Shown here in pieces: positions 45,546 to 57,449 of a DNA stretch of 64,000 bases. The stretch covers positions 3,720,001 to 3,784,000 of the forward strand of contig NC_064650.1 in the NCBI RefSeq assembly GCF_001723175.1, written 5' to 3'. This DNA is from Penicillium oxalicum (Eukaryota; Ascomycota; Eurotiomycetes; Eurotiales; Aspergillaceae). The translations under genes and the position numbers were made by a program. The number at the start of each line of letters is the position of its first letter. Position 1 is the first letter of the stretch. Below the pieces are notes generated by a model, which saw nothing but the letters and a program-made list of their open reading frames with translations, had not been told where the DNA came from and did not search any database.

Positions 45546-47646
45546 ATTCCTACAAACAAACCTGAGATCTTTCTTTTTGGGCATAATAATATTTTTGCAG
45601 ACTGTGTCGATTTTCTTTTACAGCCTTCATGCTGTGCCAGGGAGGGTGTGCGCAACTATGCATAGGACTCCTCGAATGTCAGGTAAAGGCTTATGTAATT
45701 TGTAGGTGGTTGGTGTTGGTCACGCTTCGTCTGGATCACTAGTGCGGACGTGGCCAGGCTTACTTCTGCTTATGTGACCTAGCTGTAGACTATCTTCTGC
45801 TCGGGGCAGGTGTCGATTCAAGCAGTAAGTTTGTCTCCAAACTAAATCCATGACGTCTGTGGTCTCTGGACCTGCAGGCCCAGTCCTGGAGCGCAAGGCG
45901 ACGCTAGGCTGGATTCGGAATTTGGGGCAGTGCAACGTGCATACGCTGTTTTAAGCCTCTGTCAGCCGCAACAGCGACTGTGGCAGGGCTCGCAAGGTTG
46001 GATATGGATGGATTGAATGCCTGGGGATGATCAATATATCAGGTGACCAGCACTGGCAACATATGTGTCAGTCATGAAGGAGGTGTAAAATCAACTTTAG
46101 GCTTTTTTACTGCGTGGCTGTCCTTTTTTTTAACCCTTAACGGCTTCTTTCTAATTTCTCTTTCTCCAAATGATGCCCGCATTTCCGACTCATGGCTCTC
46201 TAGTGTCAACTCGAGTCGGTTTTCATATCGAGGTCGGGGCAATACTGGCCGTTATGTCGGGGCATTTCAAAACATATATATTTCCAGCATTCCACCACCA
46301 CCAAACAATCCTCCCGTCCTCACGAATACCAGGTACCGACATTCCATGAATTTTGACACCATGAAATTTGGTTACTTGTGTCATGACCGATAAGGTGTCA
46401 CTCTGTTCACCGGGCTTAAAAAAAAAAAAGAAAAGAAAAAAAAAAAAATAGCAATCTACAAACGATTACAAAAACACATGCACACTCTTGGAAATCAACA
46501 GCCACCTCGAGTTGAGCGGGTAAACGATGGATCAGGTACCCGACTGGGCGCTTCCCGCCCACTTCCATTCCCCCCCCTCACCTATCGAACCGACCTGCAG
46601 TTGTGGGCCAATCTGAAGGTTCCGGCCCATGTCGTCCTTCTGAATGTTTAATGTAACACCCTTACTCCCTAGATCAAGACTTATCTATGAGCGGGACAGG
46701 ACATGTTCACCCCATGTGACGATGTAGAGAGTGCTGATAAAAGTCACTTTGAAGGGGACCACTGCCTGTTAAATGACTGTAAACGGAACTCAGCACAACA
46801 TCCATTATATTTGATCTAATCTGCATGTCAAGCGGAATGCATGCCCGCGTGCGTGCATGCTGAACCTGCCTGGAGACCGACTCACATCACGCACAGAGTA
46901 CGGGTACTGCCGCGTAAAAAGTGTGTTCCTTGCATAAGCCCGAGTATATTGAAAGGTACTAGCGAAATATCCCATCCAAATCGAGATGAGAAGAACAAAG
47001 CAACATTTTACTAACGGGAAATAGAAGATGTCCTGGACTCTGAACCTGGCTCAATGTACCTCACCCCCTCCAGTAGGTAGGATCATGGCCTAGGGTTGAA
47101 TGAAGCCCAACATACGCACGTCGAGAACGAGTTGAGCAATGTGTATCCCGACGTCAGGCTCTACTACATTTACTACACTAGGTGAAATAAGCGTACACTA
47201 CGCCCGAGACAGGAGAACTGTGAGGTGAGCTAGCGCCATGATTGACTGCGAATCACCCAGTCGTGGGGCTAGACGGAAGTCGCCCGGTGCAGAAAGGATG
47301 TCACTGGAGATGGTTAATATTTACACCCCGCCAAGAAATTTGAGCACGAACTCCCTACAGGGTATTATGTCGCGACACCCCAAAACTTGGTTATGATCAA
47401 GGAGCGCCGCCAGAAGAGGGTCTCTGAGCGGGAGACCATTTGGAAATCATGGCAGATGATTACTACTCGTAGCTAGAAAGAGAGTTCCGTGTTGGCTCCG
47501 AAAACGAACACTGGAATTGGGAGGAGGGTTCATCTAATTCTCGAAAAAAGTTGATTGCTCTATCTAGGGATGTAGCAAGTTGAATTTTTTTAATAAAAAA
47601 AAACAAGGACGTAAAAAGAAAGTATCTCAGGTTTGTTTGTAGGAAT
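45546..47646. other. Noncoding spacer between the plus and minus tRNA blocks
   Basis: About 2.1 kb without a supportable gene. It holds the trailer of copy 4, an A-rich tract at 46418-46448, and at the right edge the trailer of copy 5. Frames at 45720-45935 and 46043-46393 show no recognisable domain. Confidence 0.55.
46418..46448 (+). repeat. Poly-A tract
   Basis: Thirty-one bases of A interrupted by two single G, in noncoding DNA. It could be the end of an old retroposed sequence, but no body is recognisable. Confidence 0.7.
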
Positions 47647-47719
47647 AGCCGAACGCGGGGGTCGAACCCGCAACCTTGAGATTAAGAGTCTCACGCTCTA
47701 CCGATTGAGCTAGCCCGGC
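47647..47719 (-). tRNA. tRNA-Lys(CTT), copy 5
   Basis: Identical tRNA body on the minus strand. The leader extends its similarity to copy 6 (TTGGCAAG before the shared leader). GTCAAAA lies about 30 nt upstream. Confidence 0.97.
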
Positions 47720-49499
47720 AGGGCTGGTTGAAGGCTTGCCAACTTTTTGACCTTATCAAGCCAGACAACGTGGAAAAAGCTTTACATCTACACCTTCCCT
47801 CTATCATTCGCCAGTGCAAAGATCATGCATGAACACCATCCTAGTCCCGGCTGGGTACCTAGTGATATGCATAGCTCCACAAATGTGGGGGAAAGAGTTC
47901 CGCCTTCACGAGTATGAAAGGCCGGTACGACCGAGAATACTAACTCACTGTAGTACCAGGTCATTTAGTCCGTACCGAAAGCGTTATATAAAAGTGCCAT
48001 GAGTGGTTAGCTATATGGTGCTTTTTGGTCCAGAGCTCTCATTTGAAAAGCTGCAAGTCGATGGTCGTACAAGCATACTGCTATCCTGGCTAGACTCTGC
48101 AGGGGTGGCAAAAAGTGCAAGCATAGCCATTGGATCTAGGATTGCTGACACCCTCGTTTGAAGCTATGTTGACCCCACGTGTTGTGAACACTGAAATCCA
48201 TATACATTATCCTTTTATGAATGGCGAGGAACACTCCCAAGAACTCACGTCTCCCGTTACAACACAAATTGTAATACTGCGAGATAAGCTTATTTTCCCC
48301 CCAAGTAGCACTGTAAAACGAATGAGATTATTTGAAGGTCATAATGCTGGTATATAGGGTGATTACAGGTCTGAAAGGCGAGAAATTCGGAACGTGGACG
48401 GGCTCATCACATGATGTTTAAAAAATGTCGTCGGATTCTGCCATAGATTGACAAATTTGTATCAAAACTCTTATATCGAAGAGCCTCGTATATACGCTGC
48501 TACGCTGTGCTCCGTGGCGAGGGCATCGATTGACCATGGCCCAAGACCACACACACAGTACGTTAACATCGACGGACTTGATTATAGAGCGCTCCGAGTC
48601 TTAGACCAGCGAAAGGTGGACCGATAGCCATTACCGAGGTGTTCACAGCGCTTGGGATTTGAACTACGTAAGAAAAAAAATCCAGGCGCAACAAACATCT
48701 TTGAGACATGATGAATCTTAGTCATGAAATACCAAAGAATGATCAATTTGAATTCCAGGCGAGGCGCATTCAAAGCGCGGACAGTGCAATTCTACCCTCT
48801 GCAGTCTATTGAAGAAGAAGGGGAAGACGAGGGCTTTAAGATACCAAACGGTACGCATGAGAGATAGAGTTACCTCAAGATCCTGTATTCTGCCGTGATG
48901 TTACATCTTCTTTAGACAGAGAAGACCAGGCTCTGATCCTCTAGAAGCACAAGCGAGCGGCGGGAGTGGGCTTCAAATTCGATCATGATCATCCACTTGA
49001 TTGCTACCATAGAGTCACATGCACCCCGAAGGATGTAGACAGTGATACTAGATCTACTGAGCAGCATGAACTCACTCCCCACTAATCTCGCCATCTCCAT
49101 CCTCTCTCATTCTCTCTGGTACGAACCCATGGGTCCCAACCTAACAGCCGTATTGCATATTTTGAATTCAAGGCAAGGCTGTTATTTCCGAATCATGCTA
49201 CGTAGTCAATTCTTCATATCTGTTTCATATTATACGCGTGAGAACTGACTGTGTAACAGGCTCTGTGATACAGTCACCTATCAACTCAGTGGTACACCTG
49301 TATCATTTGCAGACGTCGGGCCATGACTACCCTCCTGTAGTAGGTACGCAAACGCCTAGGTAAAAAGACAGCCTATTTCCTCGTATGAAATTCCTGCGCG
49401 CAACCCTCCAGATGGCGGAGCCTAAAAAAAAGGACTGGAAATGCATGTATCAATTGTCAGATTGACAAAAAGAAATATCTCAGGTTTGTTTTTAGGAAT
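47720..49499. other. Noncoding spacer
   Basis: About 1.8 kb, AT-rich, no supportable gene. The frames present are short and domainless. A T-arm-like word near 48657-48669 was considered and rejected as a tRNA. Confidence 0.5.
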
Positions 49500-49572
49500 A
49501 GCCGAACGCGGGGGTCGAACCCGCAACCTTGAGATTAAGAGTCTCACGCTCTACCGATTGAGCTAGCCCGGC
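49500..49572 (-). tRNA. tRNA-Lys(CTT), copy 6
   Basis: Identical tRNA body. The trailer has CTAAAAACAA where most copies have CTACAAACAA. The upstream flank matches copy 5 for about 15-20 extra bases, suggesting the two are the most recent duplicates. Confidence 0.97.
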
Positions 49573-50450
49573 AGGGCTGGTTGAAGACTTGCCAACATTT
49601 TGACAACATATTCTCTTTTTCGATTTTCTTGTCTATCTACAGTCCGTAACCCGGGCCCCACGGGTAAAACGCTCTGAATAGGTAGTCACGTGCGTTTATT
49701 GAAAACACTACGAACATCCAAGACCATGTCAAATGATTATATAAAATGCCAAGTGCTTCCAATAGAGATTTTGAACTCGGACTTTTCCCCAGAACGACAG
49801 ATCTACAGGCAGACAACATTTACATGAAATTAGGACAGACCCCGAGTCTGAATCGGTACTCGGTCATGAAGTCGACACCATCAAATCGTACTGACTACCG
49901 GCTCATGGCACGCTGCGTAATGCATGAAAGAAGTCACTTCTCCTTCTTGATAATTTGCTTCGCTTCACTTAAGGCTTGCCCTCGCTACGAGGAGTCAAAG
50001 TGAGAAGAGTATTGTAAGTACTATTTGCGAGTTAAAGAGTCTCGAGAGATGAAGATCGAGACTTTCGGTACCTCCGTGCTTCTTGAAACACAATTGATCT
50101 GCTGAAGCTACCCAGAGGAAGTGGAATCTGCACAATAGATATTGGGGATGATTGGAAGTATCCTTATCGAAGGGAGAAAAAAAATAACACTATCTGGGAA
50201 GGATTTGAATAAACTCGGTTGATTCACTGTACCAATTGCGCTGGCATAAAGTGCTTCCGAAACTTCAGGCTGCGCAGAGTATTTTCAAAAGATCAACTTT
50301 ATATATGCGATGGGAAAAAGCATCATCTTGTTTGCGGTATGGTCATGCTCAAGCAGGTAGTGTTGAGAAATCAGGTGCGAGAATGACAAGCAAAAGCACT
50401 TGCAGTACGCAGAGCAGATATGCCATAGAGAGAGTTCACGAAATTGTCGT
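49573..50450. other. Noncoding, 3' flank of the arylsulfatase
   Basis: Nothing recognisable beyond the 5' leader of tRNA copy 6 and the 3' flank of the sulfatase gene. Confidence 0.55.
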
Positions 50451-52445
50451 CTAGGCCCAGTAGCTCCAGTCCCCATCTCGTCGGTACGTATAACCCTCCT
50501 GCGGTCCCTCTGACTGCGACAAGTATCCCAACTCACAAGCGGTGAAGCTAATGTCGGGCTGTGCCGCGTAGAAAGCGTCGTATTTAGGCTGCAATGCCTC
50601 ACGCAAATTGGTGACCTTGTTGTCTGGATGAAGCACCTGCCAGGGACGAGTACATTCCGTGGATTTGCAACTCTTGAGAACTAGTAGCAGAGCATCCAAT
50701 CGGGAGATGACTTGTTTAGTATCACGACCGAGGAGCCTGCCCCGTGCGGTGTTGAAGATGTTCCGCATCTGGTAGGGGTCGTTCTAGAGCGAGTGTCAGT
50801 TACTTCACATGATCAGAAGAAACGAGTTGCATTATTGACTGACCTTCATATCGTACAGCTCATGCTCGTTCGTACACCACACCGAATAGAAAAGATTGTA
50901 CGAGTCTCCTATGACCCGCATAGCCTTGTAGGTGTTGTTGCCATAGACGACTGCGGGCCCAGTGGGCGAGAGTCGCCCAATATCACCCTCCTGGAGATTG
51001 GTGCCCCAGTACTCAACTGACACATGCTCTCTGCGAGGATCCGACCTGGAAACCCGCATCGCTGGAGCAGTCAAGGGCATCGGGAGACCATCAAAGTCTT
51101 TTCGCAAGGGAATGCCAGCGAGATCAAACAAAGTCGGGGCGATATCAGTGTGAGAGGTGACAAAATCTACCGTCCGGCCTTTTGGTACACCTGGGCCTCG
51201 AATCATCATCGGAACATTGACATCTTCTTCGTAAGGACATCCTTTGCCCGGGACCATGCGATGCTGGCCAACGTGATAACCGTTGTCGGAAGTGTAAAAT
51301 ATATAAGTATTATCCAGCAGTCCAGACTCACTGAGCTTCAATATCACGCTCTCTACGAGGTCATCAACTGCTTGTAGGGACTGGAGTCGTCGGCGGTAAT
51401 ACTTGTCCATGTAGTCGACATCGCTCGAGTTCAGCCGAGGCAGATCAAGTACCCAGCTAGCTCCACTGGGCTGTTGTTCATCAGTTTTTCTTTTCTTTTT
51501 TTTTTTCACTTCTATCAAATGCAGATTGGGATCGTACCGTGTCTGGGTTGAAGTTCTCGGTTCGAGGAACTTTGGCATGAGGGAACTTATTCGCGTGTCG
51601 CTCTGCGGGCACCGGGTCGGTGAACGCTGGGATGGATGAATTCTGCACCGCGGCCGTCTTCGCATGGGGTGCAATAGGAGCAATGCCAATAAAGAATGGG
51701 CGATCAGAGCTCTGTGCTTCTTCGATGAAGCTCAGGGAGCGATGAGTGATTATATCCGTGGAGTAGCCGTCTGATACCACGGGAGTATCGTGATTGCGTT
51801 GAAACGTGGAGTTCCAGTAGCTATACGTGGATGGGTCCATCAAGACTGCCCGTCGGGATTAACATCATGGGTTCTTCCAGCCATCTCGAGATCATCGTAA
51901 CATACAATCTGTGCTATTCCAGCCTTTCGGGTATGGTTTGTTGTAATTAGACGTCGTGTGCGCATTGAGGAACTTGCCCGTATAGTAGGTGTTGTAGCCC
52001 GCCTCCTGCAGCCAAAGGGGCAGGTAGTCATCGTTGTGGCCCTCGGACACAAATTTGGGATATCCACCTGGGTGAATAAGTTTAGCTCGCCAGGCAACCC
52101 GATTGACAATCTGTGACGGTTCTTACCATAGGGAGGATTTACGTCAGTGACGTTGGTGTTGTGTGCCAGCTTGCCAGTCATCAAGCTCACCCGCGACGGG
52201 CAGCAGACAGCAATCGTGCAGTAATGACGCCGAAAGAAAGTCCCTTCATCCCCAATCAATTTCTGCAACTTGGGCATGTAATCGAGCGAATCCAGATGCA
52301 GATCCTGATCATCGGTCATGATAAAGACCAAATTGGGCTGCCTAGGCTTTACATTCGGTCTTTCATGTTGGCTCACCGAAGCACTAACAAGGGCAGAACA
52401 AAGACTGAAAGTCAGCAAGGTTGATAGTAAATCGACTCGCGGCAT
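50451..52445 (-). CDS. Secreted arylsulfatase
   Basis: 582 residues from five exons: 52445-52127, 52067-51906, 51845-51538, 51470-50844, 50783-50451. Introns are 59-67 nt. A signal peptide is seen (MPRVDLLSTLLTFSLCSALVSA). The sulfatase fold opens with NLVFIMTDDQD, whose Asp pair binds calcium. The CCPSRVSLMTG signature holds the Cys (residue 81) that family members convert to formylglycine. NTYIFYTSDNGYHVGQHRM, GKGCPYEEDVNVPMMIRGPG and TSHTDIAPTLFDLAG complete the site. Several Asn-X-Ser/Thr glycosylation sites are present. It should release sulfate from aryl or carbohydrate esters outside the cell or in the secretory path, as in sulfur scavenging. All exons join in frame, so the gene is intact despite sitting among tRNA copies. 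An in-frame ATG at 52487 would put 14 residues before the signal peptide. The third intron (51471-51537) carries an A/G-rich run. Confidence 0.93.
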
Positions 52446-53632
52446 CTTGTATACACCAGACTGGGACACAGGCAATCTAGTAGCCATCCGGGGTCATCGC
52501 TTACTTATATCTTCAGGGTCTGATCAGCCCCATCAACTGGATGACGCTGGTTAATTCTATCCACCTGGGCTTTTGGATTTCCTCCCCGCATTTCCCCAGA
52601 TCTATACCCCATGGGTTTAGTTTACTTCAATCTTGCGGGTATTCCGAAGGTCGGGATGTCCGAGCAATTGCCGGGAGTGGGCTCCCCCCACGCTGATCTG
52701 TGGACTCGTCGGCTAATCAGCCATTTCACTTGGGGGCTCGCTTAGGAGTAGTTGAGGGATTATGACAATCAGAACGTATGTGAGGACACTCCTCTCGACA
52801 AAGGTGGTTTTTCGGGACTACAGCGCCGTCAAACACCTGTGCGGTGTTTGCCGCTGGAGTCGACGTATGGGCCTAAACACCCGGCGGGGGAGCATCGCTG
52901 TCTACTACGCATAAATTACTTCGAGACGCTCTTCACATGGCTAAGTATCGTCTGATGAACTATGTTTTGTACCAGGTGGGCGAATAAGCATAAATGGAAC
53001 CCAGCAAAATCAAGGACGGTTGTCTTGCCAAGCGAATCCCGGGCAAAGGATCAATCCAGGTGTGAATGTCTCTGCTGAGAGACTACCTAACTAACATCTT
53101 TCACGCTCACGCAAAGATGTATCAAGCGACCGCTAGAGAAGTATACCCGTGTCACAACTGTGGGTTGGTATTGAAAAGCACTACGTACCCTAGAGACTAA
53201 GGGGTCGATGCGATCTGAGATGCGTGCGTGGAGACAATTGTTCCGAAAATGGTTAAATCAAAGTCACCGTGGGGATGTCAACCACTTTGACGTGTATTCT
53301 GGGGAGGGCCGGTCTTTTTGGAATATGTTTATGTCGTCTACAACCCACCACATGCAAGAACAACGATAGGTAGGGTCATCATGCTGAGCTGCCAGAGCCC
53401 AGCCCTCTTCGAAACCTTTCAATCCCTCGCGCAGCCTCGAAATGACGGACAGAGATTGGGTAAAAATACCTTCTTGCAGTTCTTACTTGATTTTGAGTCA
53501 TCCGTAGAACTCCGGGCCACCTGTGCGCGGCGGCATTATTTCAAAAATTGCAAATAAAGCTGAAGAGACCCAGCTGGGATCACAACAGGGATTCAATGCA
53601 AAAAAGAAATATCTCAGGTTGTTTGTAGGAAT
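52446..53632. other. Noncoding, 5' flank of the arylsulfatase
   Basis: The sulfatase promoter region and then about 1 kb with nothing recognisable, ending in the trailer of tRNA copy 7. Small frames have no domain. Confidence 0.55.
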
Positions 53633-53705
53633 AGCCGAACGCGGGGGTCGAACCCGCAACCTTGAGATTAAGAGTCTCACGCTCTACCGATTGAGCTAGC
53701 CCGGC
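53633..53705 (-). tRNA. tRNA-Lys(CTT), copy 7
   Basis: Identical tRNA body. The trailer is one or two bases shorter (CAACCTGAGAT) than in other copies and ends in six T. Confidence 0.97.
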
Positions 53706-55097
53706 AGGGCTGGTTGAAAGGACAATTGAAGTTTGGTAATATAAATCAGAATAAACACAAGTCCCTCTCTTACCGTGCATCTGTAAGGTCACTGCCACCC
53801 AACGCACCAATAGCAGTGACACTACAGAGCATCTGTTTAGAGTCACACAGAACACTTATGTATTCGTGCCATCTATGATAACATAATTTAGATGTCCAGA
53901 AGCAATATCCGGAATGGGAATACTTCATGTGCACTCGCGATATAGGCTGATTATATATTAAAGGACCAGTCATTGAAGGTGCCTATTGACTATTCTGGGG
54001 CCACGACGCGGTCCACTATACCCTTGCGTGCTACCTTGACTCGGCCGTGAGATGACGAAGTGTGGAAGCCTCCCAAACGTGGGAGGGTTTTGGAGATTGT
54101 CTTTTGATCCGATTTAGTCTACTCCTGCTGCAACTCTCTTCGCTCGGCTCAAGATGAATCCCTGGCAGACATTGGTGGGATGATCAACCTGACTGCAGTA
54201 TGTGCTAGTACGGGGCTACGAGCCAGGGGATTCTTCATGGGGGGCCGATACGATCAAGACATTGATTCCAGAGCCCTAGGTCCGTATGGCTTTATTGAGA
54301 CCCTACGGGGAGCAGTATGTTTCTCCGAGACACCATTGGGCGAAGGGGATGTATTTCAGACACCACCAGGAGTATTGTGGCTCGGCGATAGACGGATATT
54401 GGTGTCAGCGAATTGAAGCTATTGGTTATCTTACTGTAGGAACCTTAATGGCAGTAACGTTGGTGATCCCAGGTGTTGACATTGATATGGATACTACCTA
54501 TACCTGTACTTCGGAAACATAGCTGACCTCTTCAAGGGGGCAGATAGTGCTGCAATGGCCCGGTCTATGGTGGTGCCTAATGGGTGGAGGTATCACCAAA
54601 TAATATGCCCAGGCGGGTGTTGGTAAATGAGCAACTTGTGAATACATTTCGACGGGAGCGGGTCTTCTTCGGGCTCAGTACTGGAGCAACATCACCAATA
54701 ACACACGCAGGGATAGTTCAAGATCAAATGGAAAGCAACAGCAACTGATCTCATATTTTACACAAAGCAGTGCAGTACCTCTACGTTAGACCGCAGGTAA
54801 CAGTAGCGAGTACATCAATGACCCAAGAAAAACTTCAAAAAAAAAAGTTTGACAACTGCTCTAGCTAGAAACATGAGCATATTGGCAGACACAGTGGTGG
54901 GCGGCTTCCAGCGTACATTATTTGAGGTGACTCACAAATTATATCGATAAAAATTCATGAGTCTTCTCTTTTATCAAGAGAATTCTCTTATTTCAAGTTA
55001 CTGCCACAAAAATTGAAGAATGCAAATAGCTCAAGCGTCTCTGGTTATGATATGAGGGCAACAAAAAAGAAAAGATCTCAGGTTTGTTTGTAGGAAT
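53706..55097. other. Noncoding spacer
   Basis: About 1.4 kb with nothing recognisable. Overlapping frames at 54180-54522 are domainless. A short A-run lies near 54838-54846. Confidence 0.5.
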
Positions 55098-55170
55098 AGC
55101 CGAACGCGGGGGTCGAACCCGCAACCTTGAGATTAAGAGTCTCACGCTCTACCGATTGAGCTAGCCCGGC
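55098..55170 (-). tRNA. tRNA-Lys(CTT), copy 8
   Basis: Identical tRNA body. A GTCAAA motif lies about 30 nt upstream, as in copies 5 and 6. The trailer ends in CTTTTCTTTTTT. Confidence 0.97.
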
Positions 55171-55449
55171 AGGGCTGGTTGAAGAGACGACAGAAATTTG
55201 ACATTATGAGCTAATACTTACTCTGCAGCGACTCAAACTGTCATTCACTTTCGTTCCAATTCCAAAGTCAAGCTAAATGCACGCAGAGAAGCTGTAGATA
55301 CTTCATTAAATTTATTCAACGTTCAGAATTTGACATTAAGGATATACAGATGTATCATGATAATTTACCCATGAAATGGAGCGGCTTGTAATAATGGGAT
55401 CTGGTCGCAGCGGCCATAATTCCGTGTATTTTCTCGTCGCCCGTGAACG

Positions 55450-56538
55450 TTACATCCCGATCCCAAAAGATTCGAGGTTATTGCGCTGATCCTTGCCCAC
55501 ACGCACGACAATCTTGCCCCTTGCGCGTCCAGAGCGGAGCTTCGCAAATGCCTTGACGACTTCTTCAAACTCGAAGACACTGTCCTTCTGTACCGTCACT
55601 GACCCTTCCTGCATCCATTCGCCTAGTTGATGAAGCTGCCTCGGGCAAGGTTTATACATCAAAACCACGTATCTGCGCCTTCCACCTCCCAAGAAGGACG
55701 GCCAAGCCAAGCGCCCAGCCTGTGTCACGATAGTCGATGATCCCACCTGGATAAAAACTCCACCTTCTTTCAGAAATCGATGGCATTGATAGTACATATC
55801 CGCCGGTGTTCCCACGTGGTCCAGGATATGGTCGAAGATCGTTCCTCGTGCTACCAATGTCCCCGTCAGATCTTTCTCTTTTGTGTAGTCGATCACCTCA
55901 TCTGCCCCAAGTCGTAGGCAAAGCTCCATATTCCGCGTCGAACAGACAGCAGTGACGTGGCAGCCCATCTGTTTCGCAATCTGAATCGCAAAGATTCCAC
56001 ACCCTCCGGATCCACCATTGATCAAGACCTTGTCGCCCGCCTGGACATAGCCCTCCAGACTCTGGAACGCCGTTTGACCGGCGATTCCCACTGCAGCTGC
56101 AGACTCAATGTCGACACCCTCGGGCACGACGGCAACTTGATCCGTCGAGACAATCATGTACTCCGCCAGCGAACCAAATTTCAAGGGACGGGCAGCGGAG
56201 CCAAAGACGAGCTGTCCTTCGGGAATATGTTGCGCAAGCGGTCCGGCCTTGACAACCCGGCCGCAGAAGTCCATCCCAGGAGATGCGGGGGTACCAATAT
56301 AGAGTCGCGCGGGGAGACCCAATTCCGGGACTTTGAAGTCTGCTGGGTTGAGTGATGCGGCGAGGACATGAACGAGAATTTGTGAACCTTGCGGTACTGG
56401 CGGAGTGCGGGCTGTCTTATCAAGCTGGAGATTATTTTCTAGCCCACCGGATGTACTTGAATAGAGCCAGGCTTTCATTGTTTCGGGGTGTGGTTGAGGA
56501 GGGAGCTTATCCACGGGGGAGCCGATGATCTGTGACAT
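55450..56538 (-). CDS. Zinc-independent MDR oxidoreductase (quinone oxidoreductase-like)
   Basis: 362 residues, no intron. A medium-chain dehydrogenase/reductase: a GroES-like N-domain (AASLNPADFKVPELGLP; SPGMDFCGRVVKAG) and a Rossmann domain with INGGSGGCGIFAIQIAKQMG for NAD(P) binding, GADEVIDYTKE, FDHILDHVGTPADMY and the closing GKIVVRV. The Cys/His ligands of zinc alcohol dehydrogenases are absent, so it belongs with quinone or enone reductases. The substrate is unknown. A second ATG 20 codons in (MKAWLYS) starts exactly at the domain and may be the real start. It begins the compact gene block to the right of the tRNA region. Confidence 0.9.
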   Translation of the reverse strand: MSQIIGSPVDKLPPQPHPETMKAWLYSSTSGGLENNLQLDKTARTPPVPQGSQILVHVLAASLNPADFKVPELGLPARLYIGTPASPGMDFCGRVVKAGPLAQHIPEGQLVFGSAARPLKFGSLAEYMIVSTDQVAVVPEGVDIESAAAVGIAGQTAFQSLEGYVQAGDKVLINGGSGGCGIFAIQIAKQMGCHVTAVCSTRNMELCLRLGADEVIDYTKEKDLTGTLVARGTIFDHILDHVGTPADMYYQCHRFLKEGGVFIQVGSSTIVTQAGRLAWPSFLGGGRRRYVVLMYKPCPRQLHQLGEWMQEGSVTVQKDSVFEFEEVVKAFAKLRSGRARGKIVVRVGKDQRNNLESFGIGM

Positions 56539-57449
56539 ATTGAACCGCAGGCGTTGAAGGGGGTTGTCTTTTGTTGCGATTTCTTCAAAAAAAAGAAGAT
56601 GTGGGTTGCGCCGTTGGCAACTTGGTAGGCACCGGAGCTGGAGAGAGAGGGAAACTCGACAGTGGTGACGGGCCAGATCGTAAGAATTTCACTGAACGGC
56701 AACAGGTAGGCTGGATAATATATAAGGTCCAGCAAAAGCAAAGGGGGACTCTAGACGTGGCGTTGTCTGACGTATGACATCCACGATTCGTATGCCGGGC
56801 GGCTGTTCGAAGGGTTGAAGGTTCGGCAGAAAGAAAGACAAAAGAGTGGAACTCGGAAGTGAGAGAAAAAGACCGACAATTCAAGAGGTGGTCATAGCTT
56901 CCATCCCGCATCTCCGCTGGGATCTGCAGTGCTTCGAGAGAGGATTAGGTTGCGGATTGTGGGGGGTACACGATGTCTAAGGGTACTGCAGAGTTCGAAG
57001 TCGCAAATGGAGGGTGATCTCGACGGCTTCCACAGAAAATTGATGGAATGCCTTTCTCAGAACTGATTTGAAAGCGAGGCTCGGTGATGGTGTCGAAGAA
57101 TTACAATGTTCACACAACAGGACCTTTCACTCTTGTCACACGAATATCCACAAAGCATATTTGAGACGTGAAGAAGGAATGAAGAAGCCTACTTCTTGAT
57201 GGTATCAAATAAATAAAAATCAATCTATAACCCTGTGCGCAGCAGGTTGCCAGTGTTGGGAAATTGTCCATGTTATTCGAATGCTAAACTTTGCCGTTTC
57301 ACTCACTGCACGACGGGTCTTAATTCAGAGAGATTCTCCTGATTATCCATAATCTATTGCTCATTATCAAGAAAAAACGCTTGAAAACCCCTATAGAAGT
57401 AATTGAGATCGTCTCAAATCTCAAAGACCGTACCATCACTCAGGGTGAC
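56539..57449. other. Intergenic, 5' of MDR gene and 3' of DUF726 gene
   Basis: No coding sequence is supportable. The left part is the MDR promoter, and the right part is the 3' flank of the DUF726 gene. Confidence 0.55.

Larger units (their letters stand above)
44824..55181. repeat. Dispersed inverted array of eight tRNA-Lys(CTT) units
   Basis: The unit is leader CAACCAGCCCT, a 73-nt tRNA, then a trailer starting ATTCCTA and carrying CCTGAGAT before a T-rich stop signal. Four units are on the plus strand (44.8-45.5 kb, spacing 186, 267 and 185 nt). Four are on the minus strand (47.6, 49.5, 53.6 and 55.1 kb). All tRNA bodies are identical. Leaders and trailers vary by only a few bases, while the DNA between units is unrelated, apart from units 5 and 6, which share about 15-20 extra leader bases. 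Confidence 0.9.

Noticed and set aside
48595..48680. T-arm-like word (TTCAAATCCC on the minus strand) suggesting another tRNA
   Set aside because: No T stem pairs around it, and no D-arm/A-box lies at the proper distance upstream, so no cloverleaf can be drawn.
49745..49815. Possible decayed tRNA on the minus strand
   Set aside because: Only a loose likeness to a tRNA 3' half. Acceptor and anticodon stems do not pair.
50451..52487. Arylsulfatase as a broken pseudogene
   Set aside because: Apparent stops between open segments all fall in short introns with good GT and AG ends, and the five exons join in frame.
45546..55097. RIP-mutated transposon remains
   Set aside because: The region is AT-rich in places, but I found no recognisable transposase or reverse-transcriptase fragment and no terminal repeats by eye. 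A TA/AT dinucleotide index would be needed.
44824..55181. tRNA-derived SINE family
   Set aside because: SINEs have an unrelated body, a 3' tail, target duplications and decayed tRNA heads. Here the tRNAs are perfect and the shared flanks are short, so real tRNA genes fit better.
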